Assembly (NCBI GenBank): GCA_036560485.1
Contig: DATBRC010000002.1
Coordinates: 1 to 24,989, forward strand
Direction: 5' to 3'
Length of the DNA stretch: 24,989 nt
Source of the DNA: DATBRC01 sp036560485
GTDB taxonomy: Bacteria; Pseudomonadota; Gammaproteobacteria; Burkholderiales; Burkholderiaceae_D
This document shows, piece after piece, positions 1 to 7,871 of this stretch (the first letter of the stretch is position 1; each line of letters starts with the position of its first letter). The position numbers and the translations under genes were made by a program. Under the pieces are notes generated by a model. It saw nothing but the letters and a program-made list of their open reading frames with translations. It made no database searches and was not told where the DNA came from.

Positions 1-440
1 AAAGCGCGTGGTGTATTGATTACCACATATGAATCGCTACTTTCAAAACATTTACCCGTCGTTGTTGCACCATCGCCATTGATAACGTGAGCATTGCACG
101 AATAGGCGACGGCGTATGGATGCTCGTCTATCGTTTTAAGCATTGCATCGACAAAGCTTGGCGTCATCAGATCATCGTCGTGAAACAGGCAGACAAAATC
201 GGTGTCTGCTTCCGCGATGTTGAGATTGAAATGCTCGATGGCAGGCAGAGTGGATGGACGTCTGTGGTAGTCTATCTGCGGGAATTGTGCACGAACCAGG
301 TCCCATGTTTCATCGTTGGTCGAGTTGTCGGAAATGACCAGCTTGAAGTCCCGATTCGTTTGCTGCAATGCAGACTCAATCGCATATTTGGCATAAGCAG
401 CGCGATTGTGACAATGGATAACGATGCTTAATTTGGGCAC
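1..440 (-). CDS. Glycosyltransferase family 2 (N-terminal part, cut by window edge)
   Basis: I translated the minus strand by hand from a GTG start at 438-440. An in-frame stop lies a few codons upstream, so this is the only sensible start. The first 146 residues begin PKLSIVIHCHNRAAY, the usual GT2 beta-strand and nucleotide-binding start. They continue with a DNSTNDET segment (the SDNSSTD-like motif) and reach an HDDDL motif (Asp88-90), the metal/nucleotide-sugar DxD-type site of GT-A enzymes. It probably transfers a sugar from an activated donor to an LPS core or O-chain acceptor at the cytoplasmic face of the inner membrane. A GGGAAG Shine-Dalgarno-like sequence lies just ahead of the GTG. 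The gene begins 12 bases after the msbA stop, so the two are probably co-transcribed. The C-terminal part lies outside the window, and donor and acceptor cannot be read. Confidence 0.85.
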   Translation of the reverse strand, partial: MPKLSIVIHCHNRAAYAKYAIESALQQTNRDFKLVISDNSTNDETWDLVRAQFPQIDYHRRPSTLPAIEHFNLNIAEADTDFVCLFHDDDLMTPSFVDAMLKTIDEHPYAVAYSCNAHVINGDGATTTGKCFESSDSYVVINTPRA

Positions 441-452
441 AAAGCTTCCCGC

Positions 453-2231
453 TTAATTGATGGCAATCAGGTTATTGCCATCGATCTGCTGATTCATGTC
501 TTGTTTTGAATGCTTATGCAACTGTGCGTACACGCCATTCTTGACCAGTAGTTCGCGATGTGTGCCGGTTTCGACGATCTCGCCTTTCTGCAACACGATG
601 ATGCGGTCTGCATTTTCAATGGTGGAGAGTCGGTGTGCAATGATTAGTGAGGTGCGGCCTTGCATCAATGTTTCCAACGCAGCTTGTACATGACGCTCCG
701 ATTCGCTATCGAGTGCCGAAGTGGCCTCGTCGAGGATCAGGATCGGTGCATTTTTCAGGATGGCGCGTGCGATCGCAATGCGTTGGCGCTGACCACCGGA
801 TAGCTTCACGCCTCGTTCGCCGACCAGGGTGTTGAATGTTTCCGGCATTTCGCTGATGAATTCCATCGCGTGTGCTGCTTTGGCAGCAGCGATGATTTCT
901 GCCTCCGGCACATTGCGCATTTGGCCATACGCGATGTTGGCAGCAACTGTATCGTTAAACAGGACGACTTCCTGACTGACCAGAGATATATTAGCGCGCA
1001 AGCTGCCCAATGTCAGGTCTGCCAGATCGTAGTCGTCCAGGGTAATGCGACCACTGGTAGGAAGATAAAAACGCGGTACCAGATTTGCAAGTGAGCTTTT
1101 TCCGCTACCCGATGCGCCTACCAAAGCGATAGTTTGTCCGGCGGGGATGTCGAGGCAGATGTCACGCAGCACCAGCTTGTCATTTTCTTCGTACGACAAG
1201 TTCAGATGATCAAATTTAATACGGCCTTCAGCCCGCCCCAGGCTTACTTTGCCGGCATCTACTTCGCTTGGCGTATCGAGTAATTCAAATATACTTTCCG
1301 AAGCAGCCAGTCCGCGTTGTAAAAACTCGCTCACGCCCGTCATGCGCTTGATTGGTGCAGTCAGCATCAGCATGGCGGCGATAAACGAAATAAAGCCACC
1401 CACCGTTATTTCACCAGTGCGCACCTGTATCGTTGCAAGATAAATGATGGCTGATAATGCGATAGCCGCAATCATTTGCACGATAGGTACGTTGGCAGCG
1501 CCTGCCATCGTATATTTCATGATGTAACGACGTACCCAGTTAGTTTGTTCGTTAAAGCGGGTACTTTCGTACTTCTGCCCGCCAAACAATTTGACTACTT
1601 TGTGCGCCGAAACGCTTTCTTCGATGACTTGTGTGATATCACCCATCGCGCGTTGCGCATCGCGACTCCCATTGCGCAAGCGGGCATTGAGAAATCTGAT
1701 GGCGACGGCAATAACCGGGAACATCAATAAACTAAGCAAGGTGAGCTGCCAGTTAAGAAAGAATAGCCAACCGAGCAGTCCTGCGATGACGATGGAATCA
1801 CGAATGGAGACGGTCACCACGTTAGTAGCGGCAGAGGTGACTTGTGTCACATCATAGGTCAGTTTGGAGATCAGATTGCCAGTCGCATGATCGTCGTAAT
1901 AACGCGTCGGCAGGGACAGTAATTTATTGAACATCTCTGCACGTAAATCCATCACGACTTTGTTGCCGACCCAACCGATGGCGTAAGTTCCAATGAACGA
2001 GGAAACGCCACGCACGAAAAAAAGCACTAAGAGTATCAGTGGCGTCATTCTGATGACGATGTCATCTTTATGGACGAAGGTGCCATCCAGCATTGGTTTC
2101 AACAGTGCCGGCAGCAACGGTTCGGTTGCAGCCGTTATCGCAATACCGAGGATCGATATCGCAAAAGTGCGCCAATAGCGTTTGACGTAACTGAGAAGGC
2201 GTAAATAAAGTTGTGCGCTGGTAAGATTCAT
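453..2231 (-). CDS. msbA: Lipid A export ABC transporter, ATP-binding/permease protein MsbA
   Basis: This 592-aa protein has the half-transporter layout and usual length of MsbA. An N-terminal membrane domain of about six helices (residues ~20-300) is followed by an ABC ATPase. The ATPase shows Walker A GASGSGKS at 372-379, Q-loop Gln420, signature LSGGQ at 477-481, Walker B ILILDE at 497-502 and H-loop His533. The family forms a homodimer in the inner membrane that uses ATP to flip lipid A-core to the periplasmic leaflet. Its place inside an LPS sugar cluster supports this over a generic multidrug exporter. It follows the FkbM-type gene by 71 bases, which hold two short inverted repeats, and precedes a GT2 gene by 12 bases. 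The family call is very secure; substrate assignment rests on similarity and context. Confidence 0.92.
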   Translation of the reverse strand: MNLTSAQLYLRLLSYVKRYWRTFAISILGIAITAATEPLLPALLKPMLDGTFVHKDDIVIRMTPLILLVLFFVRGVSSFIGTYAIGWVGNKVVMDLRAEMFNKLLSLPTRYYDDHATGNLISKLTYDVTQVTSAATNVVTVSIRDSIVIAGLLGWLFFLNWQLTLLSLLMFPVIAVAIRFLNARLRNGSRDAQRAMGDITQVIEESVSAHKVVKLFGGQKYESTRFNEQTNWVRRYIMKYTMAGAANVPIVQMIAAIALSAIIYLATIQVRTGEITVGGFISFIAAMLMLTAPIKRMTGVSEFLQRGLAASESIFELLDTPSEVDAGKVSLGRAEGRIKFDHLNLSYEENDKLVLRDICLDIPAGQTIALVGASGSGKSSLANLVPRFYLPTSGRITLDDYDLADLTLGSLRANISLVSQEVVLFNDTVAANIAYGQMRNVPEAEIIAAAKAAHAMEFISEMPETFNTLVGERGVKLSGGQRQRIAIARAILKNAPILILDEATSALDSESERHVQAALETLMQGRTSLIIAHRLSTIENADRIIVLQKGEIVETGTHRELLVKNGVYAQLHKHSKQDMNQQIDGNNLIAIN

Positions 2232-2302
2232 GGTGCGTACTTTAGCAGAAAATGCGTGTCAGCCCCTATCTGGGGGTGCGTTCTAGTGTTGTAGAACTCG
2301 AC

Positions 2303-3100
2303 TCAAGCGTTGTACCAGCACTTTGGCAGCCCAATATCATTCTTGTCCGGCACATTGGTAATATCCAGCGGGTGCGGGAACTGTTTGGCAGGTGTTTTTT
2401 GAGTGATCCTGTCTTTTCTCAGAAAGGTGAATTCCATCAATGGAGGAATTTCCATTCCTTTATAGAACTTGGATTTCAGGAAATTGTTCGGATGGATATG
2501 GACGATTTCAAAATGATTTAGAAGCTTGGTGAATGTCAGATTAATCAAATCAAAACCGGCTTTTTGGATTAACGCATCAAGTCCATGGAACTCGATGACA
2601 AGAATGCGGAATTTCTGAAGCAACTCTTCACTGGAGTCGAACAGTACGGCATATTCCGCCCCTTCAATATCCATTTGCAAAATCATGTCGTCATCATTCG
2701 GACATTTTCTACTCACCCAGCCATTCAAAGTCATGAAAATATCATCGGTCTTTGCGCCAAGATATTTTTTTTCGAAATCGAAAAACTCATTTTCGATCGG
2801 CGCCTTTTCAACCGAGTAATCAGCCAAATAGGATTTGATTCCACGTTCAGCCAGTTCATTCTCAAAATTGGCTGTTATGGATACACCGGGAGAAAAGCAA
2901 TTCTTTATGTTAGCCAAGTCATCAGGAACGAGATAGCCACCATCAGAATTGCCGCCGACACGGATCAATTTATGATTAGTCGATTGAGGCCTGACCATTG
3001 CAAAAAATTCTTCGAGAGTCTTCAGGTCTGTGGTTCTGAAAATGTATCGGTTTTTTCTGTAAAGAAGATTTCTAAATACATTTTTAATTGAAAAAGACAT
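2303..3100 (-). CDS. FkbM-family (Methyltransf_21-like) SAM-dependent methyltransferase
   Basis: A 265-aa soluble protein. The pattern IRVGGNSDGGYLVPDD (46-60), a CFSPGV segment in the place of the SAM-binding glycine loop (68-73), an acidic LADYS strand end (92-96) and MDIEGAEY (143-150) followed by LVIEFHGLD match FkbM-type methyltransferases. These are often found in polysaccharide clusters and usually O-methylate a sugar or a related group. The DIEGAE motif is the most diagnostic part. The gene lies 39 bases downstream of the acyltransferase and 71 bases upstream of msbA on the same strand, which suggests a role in decorating the surface glycan. The C-terminal ~40 residues (Pro/Asp/Asn-rich, ending CWYNA) look like a variable extension. 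The DNA here is visibly more A/T-rich than the flanking housekeeping genes. The acceptor is unknown. Confidence 0.75.
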   Translation of the reverse strand: MSFSIKNVFRNLLYRKNRYIFRTTDLKTLEEFFAMVRPQSTNHKLIRVGGNSDGGYLVPDDLANIKNCFSPGVSITANFENELAERGIKSYLADYSVEKAPIENEFFDFEKKYLGAKTDDIFMTLNGWVSRKCPNDDDMILQMDIEGAEYAVLFDSSEELLQKFRILVIEFHGLDALIQKAGFDLINLTFTKLLNHFEIVHIHPNNFLKSKFYKGMEIPPLMEFTFLRKDRITQKTPAKQFPHPLDITNVPDKNDIGLPKCWYNA

Positions 3101-3139
3101 TTTTTACTTTCAGGAGTAGTGCTGTTTTTATTGTTGATG

Positions 3140-5101
3140 CTAATGGAATAGAACGTTAACAATCGCTGTACCCTGTAGATACGATGCCGATTCTGAAATG
3201 TGATTATCGTCCATCCACATTGTTCTGCCGTTTTGGATTACCTGGCATGTTCCTTGTTGGCATAGGAGATTGGCAGGATCATACACTTTCACGGCAGGAT
3301 ATTTTCCCAGGATAGTGCTTAATGCAGTACGGTATGTTTGCTGCAATTTCAGCTCTCGTGAGAGAGGAAACGTGCAGCTTTCCTTGTCGATGACGCGCCC
3401 CAGTGGAAGCTTGCCGGTGCATAACCGTGGATTCAAATGCACTTCGGGGTTCGACATGAGGTAAGTGATTTCTTTCCCGCTACGTGACAATGCGTCCAGG
3501 GTTTTGTCGATCAAAGCACTGTACGAGATCACATCGTCGGTGGGGGATTGGTTGGAAATCGCATTGCGGTGGACAATGAATACGTACTTTACTTTGGGTG
3601 TTTTGATAATCCAATCCAGCTGTTCCTTGAAGGTATCCAAGCAGACGCGATCCGATGCTTGATCCGGATGGTACAAGAAAAATGGGCAGCCGCCTTTGCC
3701 GATCAATTTCACCACATGGCCTTGCTCACCGAATGACTTGGCAATGCCCCAATACGCATGGAATGCATGGCTATCGCCGAAGACAATGGTGTCGGCATCT
3801 GCAGCCGGTTTGGATTGCAGGCATATGTGGGCTTCCGGATAGATGAAACCAGGAGTGCAGGTTCCTGTGGGATACATGTTCTTGTCTTCCCATTTTGTAA
3901 AGTCACGTTTCATGACATCTGAAAACGTCATCATTTTTCTATATCGGAATTCCAATCCTTGGCGCGCGTGGATGCTCCATCCCGCACATCCGATCGCAAG
4001 CACTGTTAACAATAAAGTGAATGCGACTTTGTTGCCCTTGTGGCGCAACAATTTTTCCCATAACTGATAAGTTAAAAATGCCAGTGTAATTGCCAAGACC
4101 ACCAGTATCACTTTGTACGAATCAGGCAATTTTCCTGCTGTAATAACCTGCCCAAAACTTAGTAACGGCCAATGCCATAAATAGAGTGGATAGCTGATTA
4201 AACCAAACCACACCATGACTTTGTTGGATAAAACCTTTTGATTCAGCCACGCCTTATTGTCAGATGAAATAATGAGTACGGCTCCCAATGTGGGCAGCAG
4301 CGCCCACCAACCGGGAAATGCACTCTGCTTGTTCAGGATGGCGATGCCGATGACTATCAATGCAATCCCCAAACCGGAAAGCAGATTCGGGTATCTGGCA
4401 TTGAAATTTCTTTTTATATCCTGCCTATATAAAGTGACATAAGCCAAGGCAGAGCCGACGAGCAATTCCCAAAAACGACTGAGTGGTGAATAGAATGTTG
4501 CGATTGGATGACTGCTGATTGTTGCGGCATTGATGGCGAAGGACGCCATTAAAATCAATAATGTGACAACAAGAAAATTGATTTTTCTCTTCCATGCCAA
4601 CCATATCAATAGCGGCCAGACTATATAAAATTGTTCCTCAATCGCCAGCGACCATAAATGCAGTAGCGGTTTTGTATCCGAAGCATTATCAAAGTAACCG
4701 CTTTCGTTCCACAAAACAAAGTTAGAGACAAACCAGGATGCGCCTTCAATATGTTTGCCAAGCTGAGCGAATTCACTCGCCAATAATACAAACCAACCGC
4801 ACACGTAACATGCTATGAGTACCAATAGCAAGGCAGGGAATATTCTTCTAATGCGGCGGCTGTAAAATTCGATAAAACTGAAACGTTCTTTTTTTAAATT
4901 ATCAAAAATAATGGATGTAATCAGATAGCCCGAAATAATAAAAAATATATCGACGCCGATAAAGCCACCTCGAATCCACTCAGGAAAAGCATGAAACCCA
5001 ACGACTGATAAAACCGCAATGGCGCGAAGTCCATCAATATCGGCGCGATATTTAGGATGCGTTAATTGTTCTGAATGTGGTGTGGATTTGTTGGGTGACA
5101 T
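3140..5101 (-). CDS. Acyltransferase-3 / SGNH-fold polysaccharide O-acetyltransferase (OafA-like)
   Basis: A 653-aa two-part protein. Residues ~18-375 form the acyltransferase-3 membrane domain with about ten helices. It carries the typical start YRADIDGLRAIAVL, His37 in FHAFP, the GVDIFFIISGYLI segment, SRRIRRIFPALL and SLAIEEQFY. After residue ~380 comes a periplasmic SGNH hydrolase-like domain with block I GDSHA at 442-446 (nucleophile Ser444) and a C-terminal DDNH (631-634) giving the Asp/His pair. In this family (OafA-type) the membrane part brings an acetyl group across the membrane and the SGNH part transfers it to a sugar of the O-antigen or capsule. Both active sites look intact. It lies between the DUF6492 gene and the FkbM gene on the same strand. 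The A/T-rich DNA suggests a horizontally acquired decoration gene. Confidence 0.88.
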   Translation of the reverse strand: MSPNKSTPHSEQLTHPKYRADIDGLRAIAVLSVVGFHAFPEWIRGGFIGVDIFFIISGYLITSIIFDNLKKERFSFIEFYSRRIRRIFPALLLVLIACYVCGWFVLLASEFAQLGKHIEGASWFVSNFVLWNESGYFDNASDTKPLLHLWSLAIEEQFYIVWPLLIWLAWKRKINFLVVTLLILMASFAINAATISSHPIATFYSPLSRFWELLVGSALAYVTLYRQDIKRNFNARYPNLLSGLGIALIVIGIAILNKQSAFPGWWALLPTLGAVLIISSDNKAWLNQKVLSNKVMVWFGLISYPLYLWHWPLLSFGQVITAGKLPDSYKVILVVLAITLAFLTYQLWEKLLRHKGNKVAFTLLLTVLAIGCAGWSIHARQGLEFRYRKMMTFSDVMKRDFTKWEDKNMYPTGTCTPGFIYPEAHICLQSKPAADADTIVFGDSHAFHAYWGIAKSFGEQGHVVKLIGKGGCPFFLYHPDQASDRVCLDTFKEQLDWIIKTPKVKYVFIVHRNAISNQSPTDDVISYSALIDKTLDALSRSGKEITYLMSNPEVHLNPRLCTGKLPLGRVIDKESCTFPLSRELKLQQTYRTALSTILGKYPAVKVYDPANLLCQQGTCQVIQNGRTMWMDDNHISESASYLQGTAIVNVLFH

Positions 5102-5150
5102 TAAGCGGCAGAGCTATGTATTCTGAAGTTTAAAATTTATTGTTGTCGGC

Positions 5151-6044
5151 TTAAACCAATCGACCCATCAAGTGACGTTTGATGAAACGCACCACCCTGG
5201 ATGGCAAGCTTTTCTTGTCCTGCCCATGTGCCAGCTCCTTGTCCCAGTTCGATTGCACACATACACCGAGATAAACCTGGCTTAAGGTTTCGTCTGTTTC
5301 ACCGGATTTTTGTGCGTGACGGAACTGGTCTTCATAGTGATAGCAGCGGAACAGCGTTTCAACCGGCCACAACTCGATGGAGCGGTACTTCAGCAAGGCT
5401 TCGCCGTACCAGCGCATTTCCGATGGATACTGGACCATCGCATCAAGGAAGCTCATGCCTTTTGGTGCCAGATATTTTTCGGCAAGGTCAGACCATACAC
5501 GCCGGCTCCACACTACAGGGAGCGGACCGAAATCGTAGTGTCTGCCAGTGCGGCCCAGGATACCCATGATTTTTTCGCAATCGGCATCGATGTTGCGTGC
5601 GATTTTTTCATGATGATGTACCGCGCCGAACATGCGCAGTTCCAGACTTTGGTTCATCACCGTGTACGGCATGCCGGATGGCGTCAGAAAATCATTTTTG
5701 CTGAAGTCGCGAATGAAATACGAATCCGAATCCAGACAGAGATAATTTTCGCTGATGTTGAGTCGCCAGAATTCCGACTTGACAATTTGCTGCGTGATTA
5801 CGCCTGGTAATTCACTGAAGGCCTTCTTGTCAATGGCGGCATTGGCCGCGATGATTTCCTCGTCGGTCAGAAATAGTACGCCATCGCTGCCGACTTTATC
5901 CTTGAATAAGCTCAGGTCTGCTGATGGACAGGAAAGATAGAACGGCAGTTTGGTGACATTGTGCTGACGAATACTTTCGGCAAGCTTGGCCGCGCGCAGG
6001 ACATCGCGGTGGTATGACTTGCAGTAAAGGACGATGTCTTTCAT
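5151..6044 (-). CDS. DUF6492-family protein, probable glycosyltransferase-like enzyme
   Basis: A 297-aa soluble protein beginning MKDIVLYCKSYHRDVLRA. It resembles the DUF6492 family, often listed as LPS biosynthesis-related and probably a nucleotide-diphospho-sugar transferase fold. In support, residues ~101-110 read YLCLDSDSYF, a hydrophobic strand ending in a DxD-type motif (Asp105/Asp107) as in GT-A enzymes. The basic C-terminus (RVVRFIKRHLMGR) may bind the membrane surface. It sits between the GT4-like gene (24 bases upstream) and the acyltransferase (49 bases downstream), all on the same strand, so a role in core or O-chain assembly is likely. The family name is from memory of characteristic motifs. 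The reaction is inference. Confidence 0.65.
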   Translation of the reverse strand: MKDIVLYCKSYHRDVLRAAKLAESIRQHNVTKLPFYLSCPSADLSLFKDKVGSDGVLFLTDEEIIAANAAIDKKAFSELPGVITQQIVKSEFWRLNISENYLCLDSDSYFIRDFSKNDFLTPSGMPYTVMNQSLELRMFGAVHHHEKIARNIDADCEKIMGILGRTGRHYDFGPLPVVWSRRVWSDLAEKYLAPKGMSFLDAMVQYPSEMRWYGEALLKYRSIELWPVETLFRCYHYEDQFRHAQKSGETDETLSQVYLGVCVQSNWDKELAHGQDKKSLPSRVVRFIKRHLMGRLV

Positions 6045-6068
6045 TGATTGCGGAAGTAAGTGGGCAGG

Positions 6069-7391
6069 TCAGGTGCGCGGTGGTTTGCGCATTATACTTT
6101 CACCGGCCAGGGCGATGATCTGGCGCGTCGCAACTTCGGTGGTATAAGGAGACGGCACACCCGAATCGGCCAAATCGTCACGTACCCAGCGTGCGTGTAA
6201 TTCTTCTATGGCCGTTGCGATCGCATCCACGTCATCCGCCTTGACTGCCCAGTGCCCTAGTTTGCGCAGCATTTGTTCCAATTGCGGATTGCGCCACACC
6301 AGCGCCAGGATCGGTCGCTGCGTCCACAAGTATTCAAACAGTTTCGATGGAATGTATTCTTCGCAGAATGGCACGGTGCCATGCAGCAGCAGCAAGCAAT
6401 CGGCTGCATTCATGCGCTTGAGCACGCGATTCCTGCCGCTTTCGCCGGTTGCCGGATCGGTTTCAAGACGGCCAAATTGTTCGATCATCTGAGGGTAGGG
6501 GAACTCTCTGACGGCCCATGCAGAAACGGCATCCAGGCCGCCACCGTAAATATGCATGCGAATATCGTCAACCCATTGCGGATTTTTCTCCAATGCACGA
6601 CGCAGGCCTAGCAAAAAAATTTCCAGATTGCGTGTATCTGCCAGTGAGCCGAAGTGTCCGATAACCAAGTGTTTACCGCGTTGATAAGGTGCGCGATTGA
6701 ATTCCGGCGCATTGGCTCCTGGAATAATGCAATGTCCGCGGTCACCCAGTTCCGGATGGCGCGCTTTTGCACGCGCCATCGCTTCTTCGGTAAACCACCA
6801 GACGACATCTGCATGCTTGCAAATGATGCCTTCCAGCCATGCTGAAAAGCGCATGCGCATTTTGTTTTTTGTCAGGCCCGGAAAGATCATCGGATCATGG
6901 ATTTCGGCGATCCACGGTATGTCGAATTTGCGCGATAACCAATAGCCTGCCAAATGCGCGCAATATGCGCCGCCGGTCGTATAGAGAATGGCAGGCTTGC
7001 GTGTGTGGATGATCCGCGCGCCGGTGAAATAAGCAGTGATGGCCCATGACCAGTGGGTTTCGATGCGGATGAACAATTTTTCAATAATCAGGAAGGGCAA
7101 CAAGATCAGGGAAATGATCGTCATCAGAATCCGGTAAACAATGCGATTCGAGATACGTTGTTTCAGGTAATGGCGCAAATCAAAACGCAAGGCGACCGGC
7201 ATGGCCGGCAGAACTTGATGATGCTCGATCACCTTATCTTTTTTACCTGTAATGGCGCTGACGACAATAGGCTCTACGCCCAGCTTGAGCAAGTGCGGAA
7301 TCTTGTCTGTGATGGTCTGGCTTGCTGCGCGGCCATCCATATTGAAGCCATGAGAAAGCACCAGCCAAACCTGTTTATTGCCTTCATTCAT
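6069..7391 (-). CDS. GT4/GT-B-like glycosyltransferase
   Basis: A 440-aa protein with a GT-B two-domain appearance. The N-terminal half begins VWLVLSHGFNMDGRAASQ and contains a hydrophobic membrane-associated stretch at about 87-104. Residues ~159-168 read PWIAEIHDPM. The C-terminal domain starts near LVIGHFGSLADTRN (242-255) and holds PSKLFEYLWTQRPILAL (348-364), the donor-binding EX7E-like region typical of family GT4. The likely role is transfer of a sugar to the LPS core or an O-unit. The start ATG has AAAGGC about nine bases upstream. It is the first minus-strand gene after the gap holding the plus-strand small gene, so it probably has its own promoter; a GATAAT-like -10 on the minus strand near 7425-7430 is only weak. 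Specific sugar unknown. Confidence 0.75.
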   Translation of the reverse strand: MNEGNKQVWLVLSHGFNMDGRAASQTITDKIPHLLKLGVEPIVVSAITGKKDKVIEHHQVLPAMPVALRFDLRHYLKQRISNRIVYRILMTIISLILLPFLIIEKLFIRIETHWSWAITAYFTGARIIHTRKPAILYTTGGAYCAHLAGYWLSRKFDIPWIAEIHDPMIFPGLTKNKMRMRFSAWLEGIICKHADVVWWFTEEAMARAKARHPELGDRGHCIIPGANAPEFNRAPYQRGKHLVIGHFGSLADTRNLEIFLLGLRRALEKNPQWVDDIRMHIYGGGLDAVSAWAVREFPYPQMIEQFGRLETDPATGESGRNRVLKRMNAADCLLLLHGTVPFCEEYIPSKLFEYLWTQRPILALVWRNPQLEQMLRKLGHWAVKADDVDAIATAIEELHARWVRDDLADSGVPSPYTTEVATRQIIALAGESIMRKPPRT

Positions 7392-7493
7392 TCTGATATT
7401 GCCTTTTATTAATGGTATTTACTGATTATCACGCTACCAGAGCAGAAATATAAGAATGACACGATATTTCATGTTGTAAGAGGAGCGGCACAC

Positions 7494-7604
7494 ATGCTAC
7501 CTGCTTTTCGTGCAGCTGGGAAATGCGTCAACCATTCAGAATCTCATTTAAGTTTCAGGAAGTTGCCTGTTGGGCTATTGACAGTGGTTAAGCTACTTCT
7601 ATAA
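7494..7604 (+). other. Doubtful 36-codon open frame with a good ribosome binding site
   Basis: An ATG at 7494 is preceded by AGGAG (7481-7485) at eight-base spacing, and the frame stays open for 36 codons to a TAA at 7602-7604. The predicted peptide is mixed, with no clear membrane segment or known motif. The frame runs straight through the consensus promoter of the next small gene (7578-7605), which argues against it being maintained as protein. It is listed as a possible leader peptide only. Confidence 0.15.
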
Positions 7605-7605
7605 T
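7578..7605 (+). promoter_or_regulatory. Consensus sigma70 promoter for the 50-aa gene
   Basis: TTGACA at 7578-7583 and TATAAT at 7600-7605 are both exact consensus hexamers separated by 16 bases. The expected transcription start is around 7612, giving a leader of about 33 bases before the ATG at 7645. No operator was recognised, so expression may be strong and constitutive. Confidence 0.8.
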
Positions 7606-7644
7606 GATTCCACTGAGAAAATCACCTCATACAATAAGGATTCC

Positions 7645-7797
7645 ATGGAAAAAATAATGAATCAGGAAACCGAAATTCCTGCCAAGAAAAAACCGGGGTC
7701 CTTCAACTTCAATAAGCTGCAGGCTGTGGTCTGCATGGCTGCGTCGGCCGCCGTCAGCATCGCTTTAATCGCTTGGGCAATCAAAGCATTCTTCTAA
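7645..7797 (+). CDS. Small single-pass membrane protein (50 aa), unknown function
   Basis: This frame begins ATG GAA AAA and encodes MEKIMNQETEIPAKKKPGSF, then a short linker and one hydrophobic segment of about 22 residues (27-48, Ala/Val/Ile-rich with one Trp) ending in KAFF and TAA. The charged KKK ahead of the segment predicts a cytoplasmic N-terminus and a single inner-membrane helix. There is no signal peptidase site. TAAGGA (7635-7640) lies four bases before the start, and a perfect TTGACA-16-TATAAT promoter lies upstream. It is the only plus-strand gene inside the LPS block, divergent from the GT4 gene and convergent with the heptosyltransferase gene. I do not recognise the family. 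It could be a small regulator of a membrane enzyme, but nothing in the sequence proves this. Confidence 0.7.
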   Translation: MEKIMNQETEIPAKKKPGSFNFNKLQAVVCMAASAAVSIALIAWAIKAFF

Positions 7798-7814
7798 ACA
7801 GAATGCACAGATCA

Positions 7815-7832
7815 GTTGCTGGAAACAGCGAC
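7815..7832 (+). terminator. Hairpin after the 50-aa gene, possible weak terminator
   Basis: Arms 7815-7821 and 7826-7832 pair over seven bases (one G-U) around a GAAA tetraloop, starting 17 bases after the stop codon. No T-run follows, so it may stabilise the 3' end rather than terminate by itself. Confidence 0.3.
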
Positions 7833-7871
7833 GACGTCAATCACCTTCCATAGAGCGCCTCATCAGTTTTG

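Noticed and set aside
2238..2297. Two short inverted repeats (GTTCTA/TAGAAC at 2280-2297 and CCCC/GGGG just before it) between the FkbM gene and msbA as a terminator
   Set aside because: No T-run follows on the minus strand, the stems are short, and msbA probably depends on read-through or a nearby promoter.
7494..7604. 36-codon plus-strand frame with AGGAG at good spacing
   Set aside because: It runs through the consensus promoter of the next small gene and encodes no recognisable motif; kept only as a low-confidence note.
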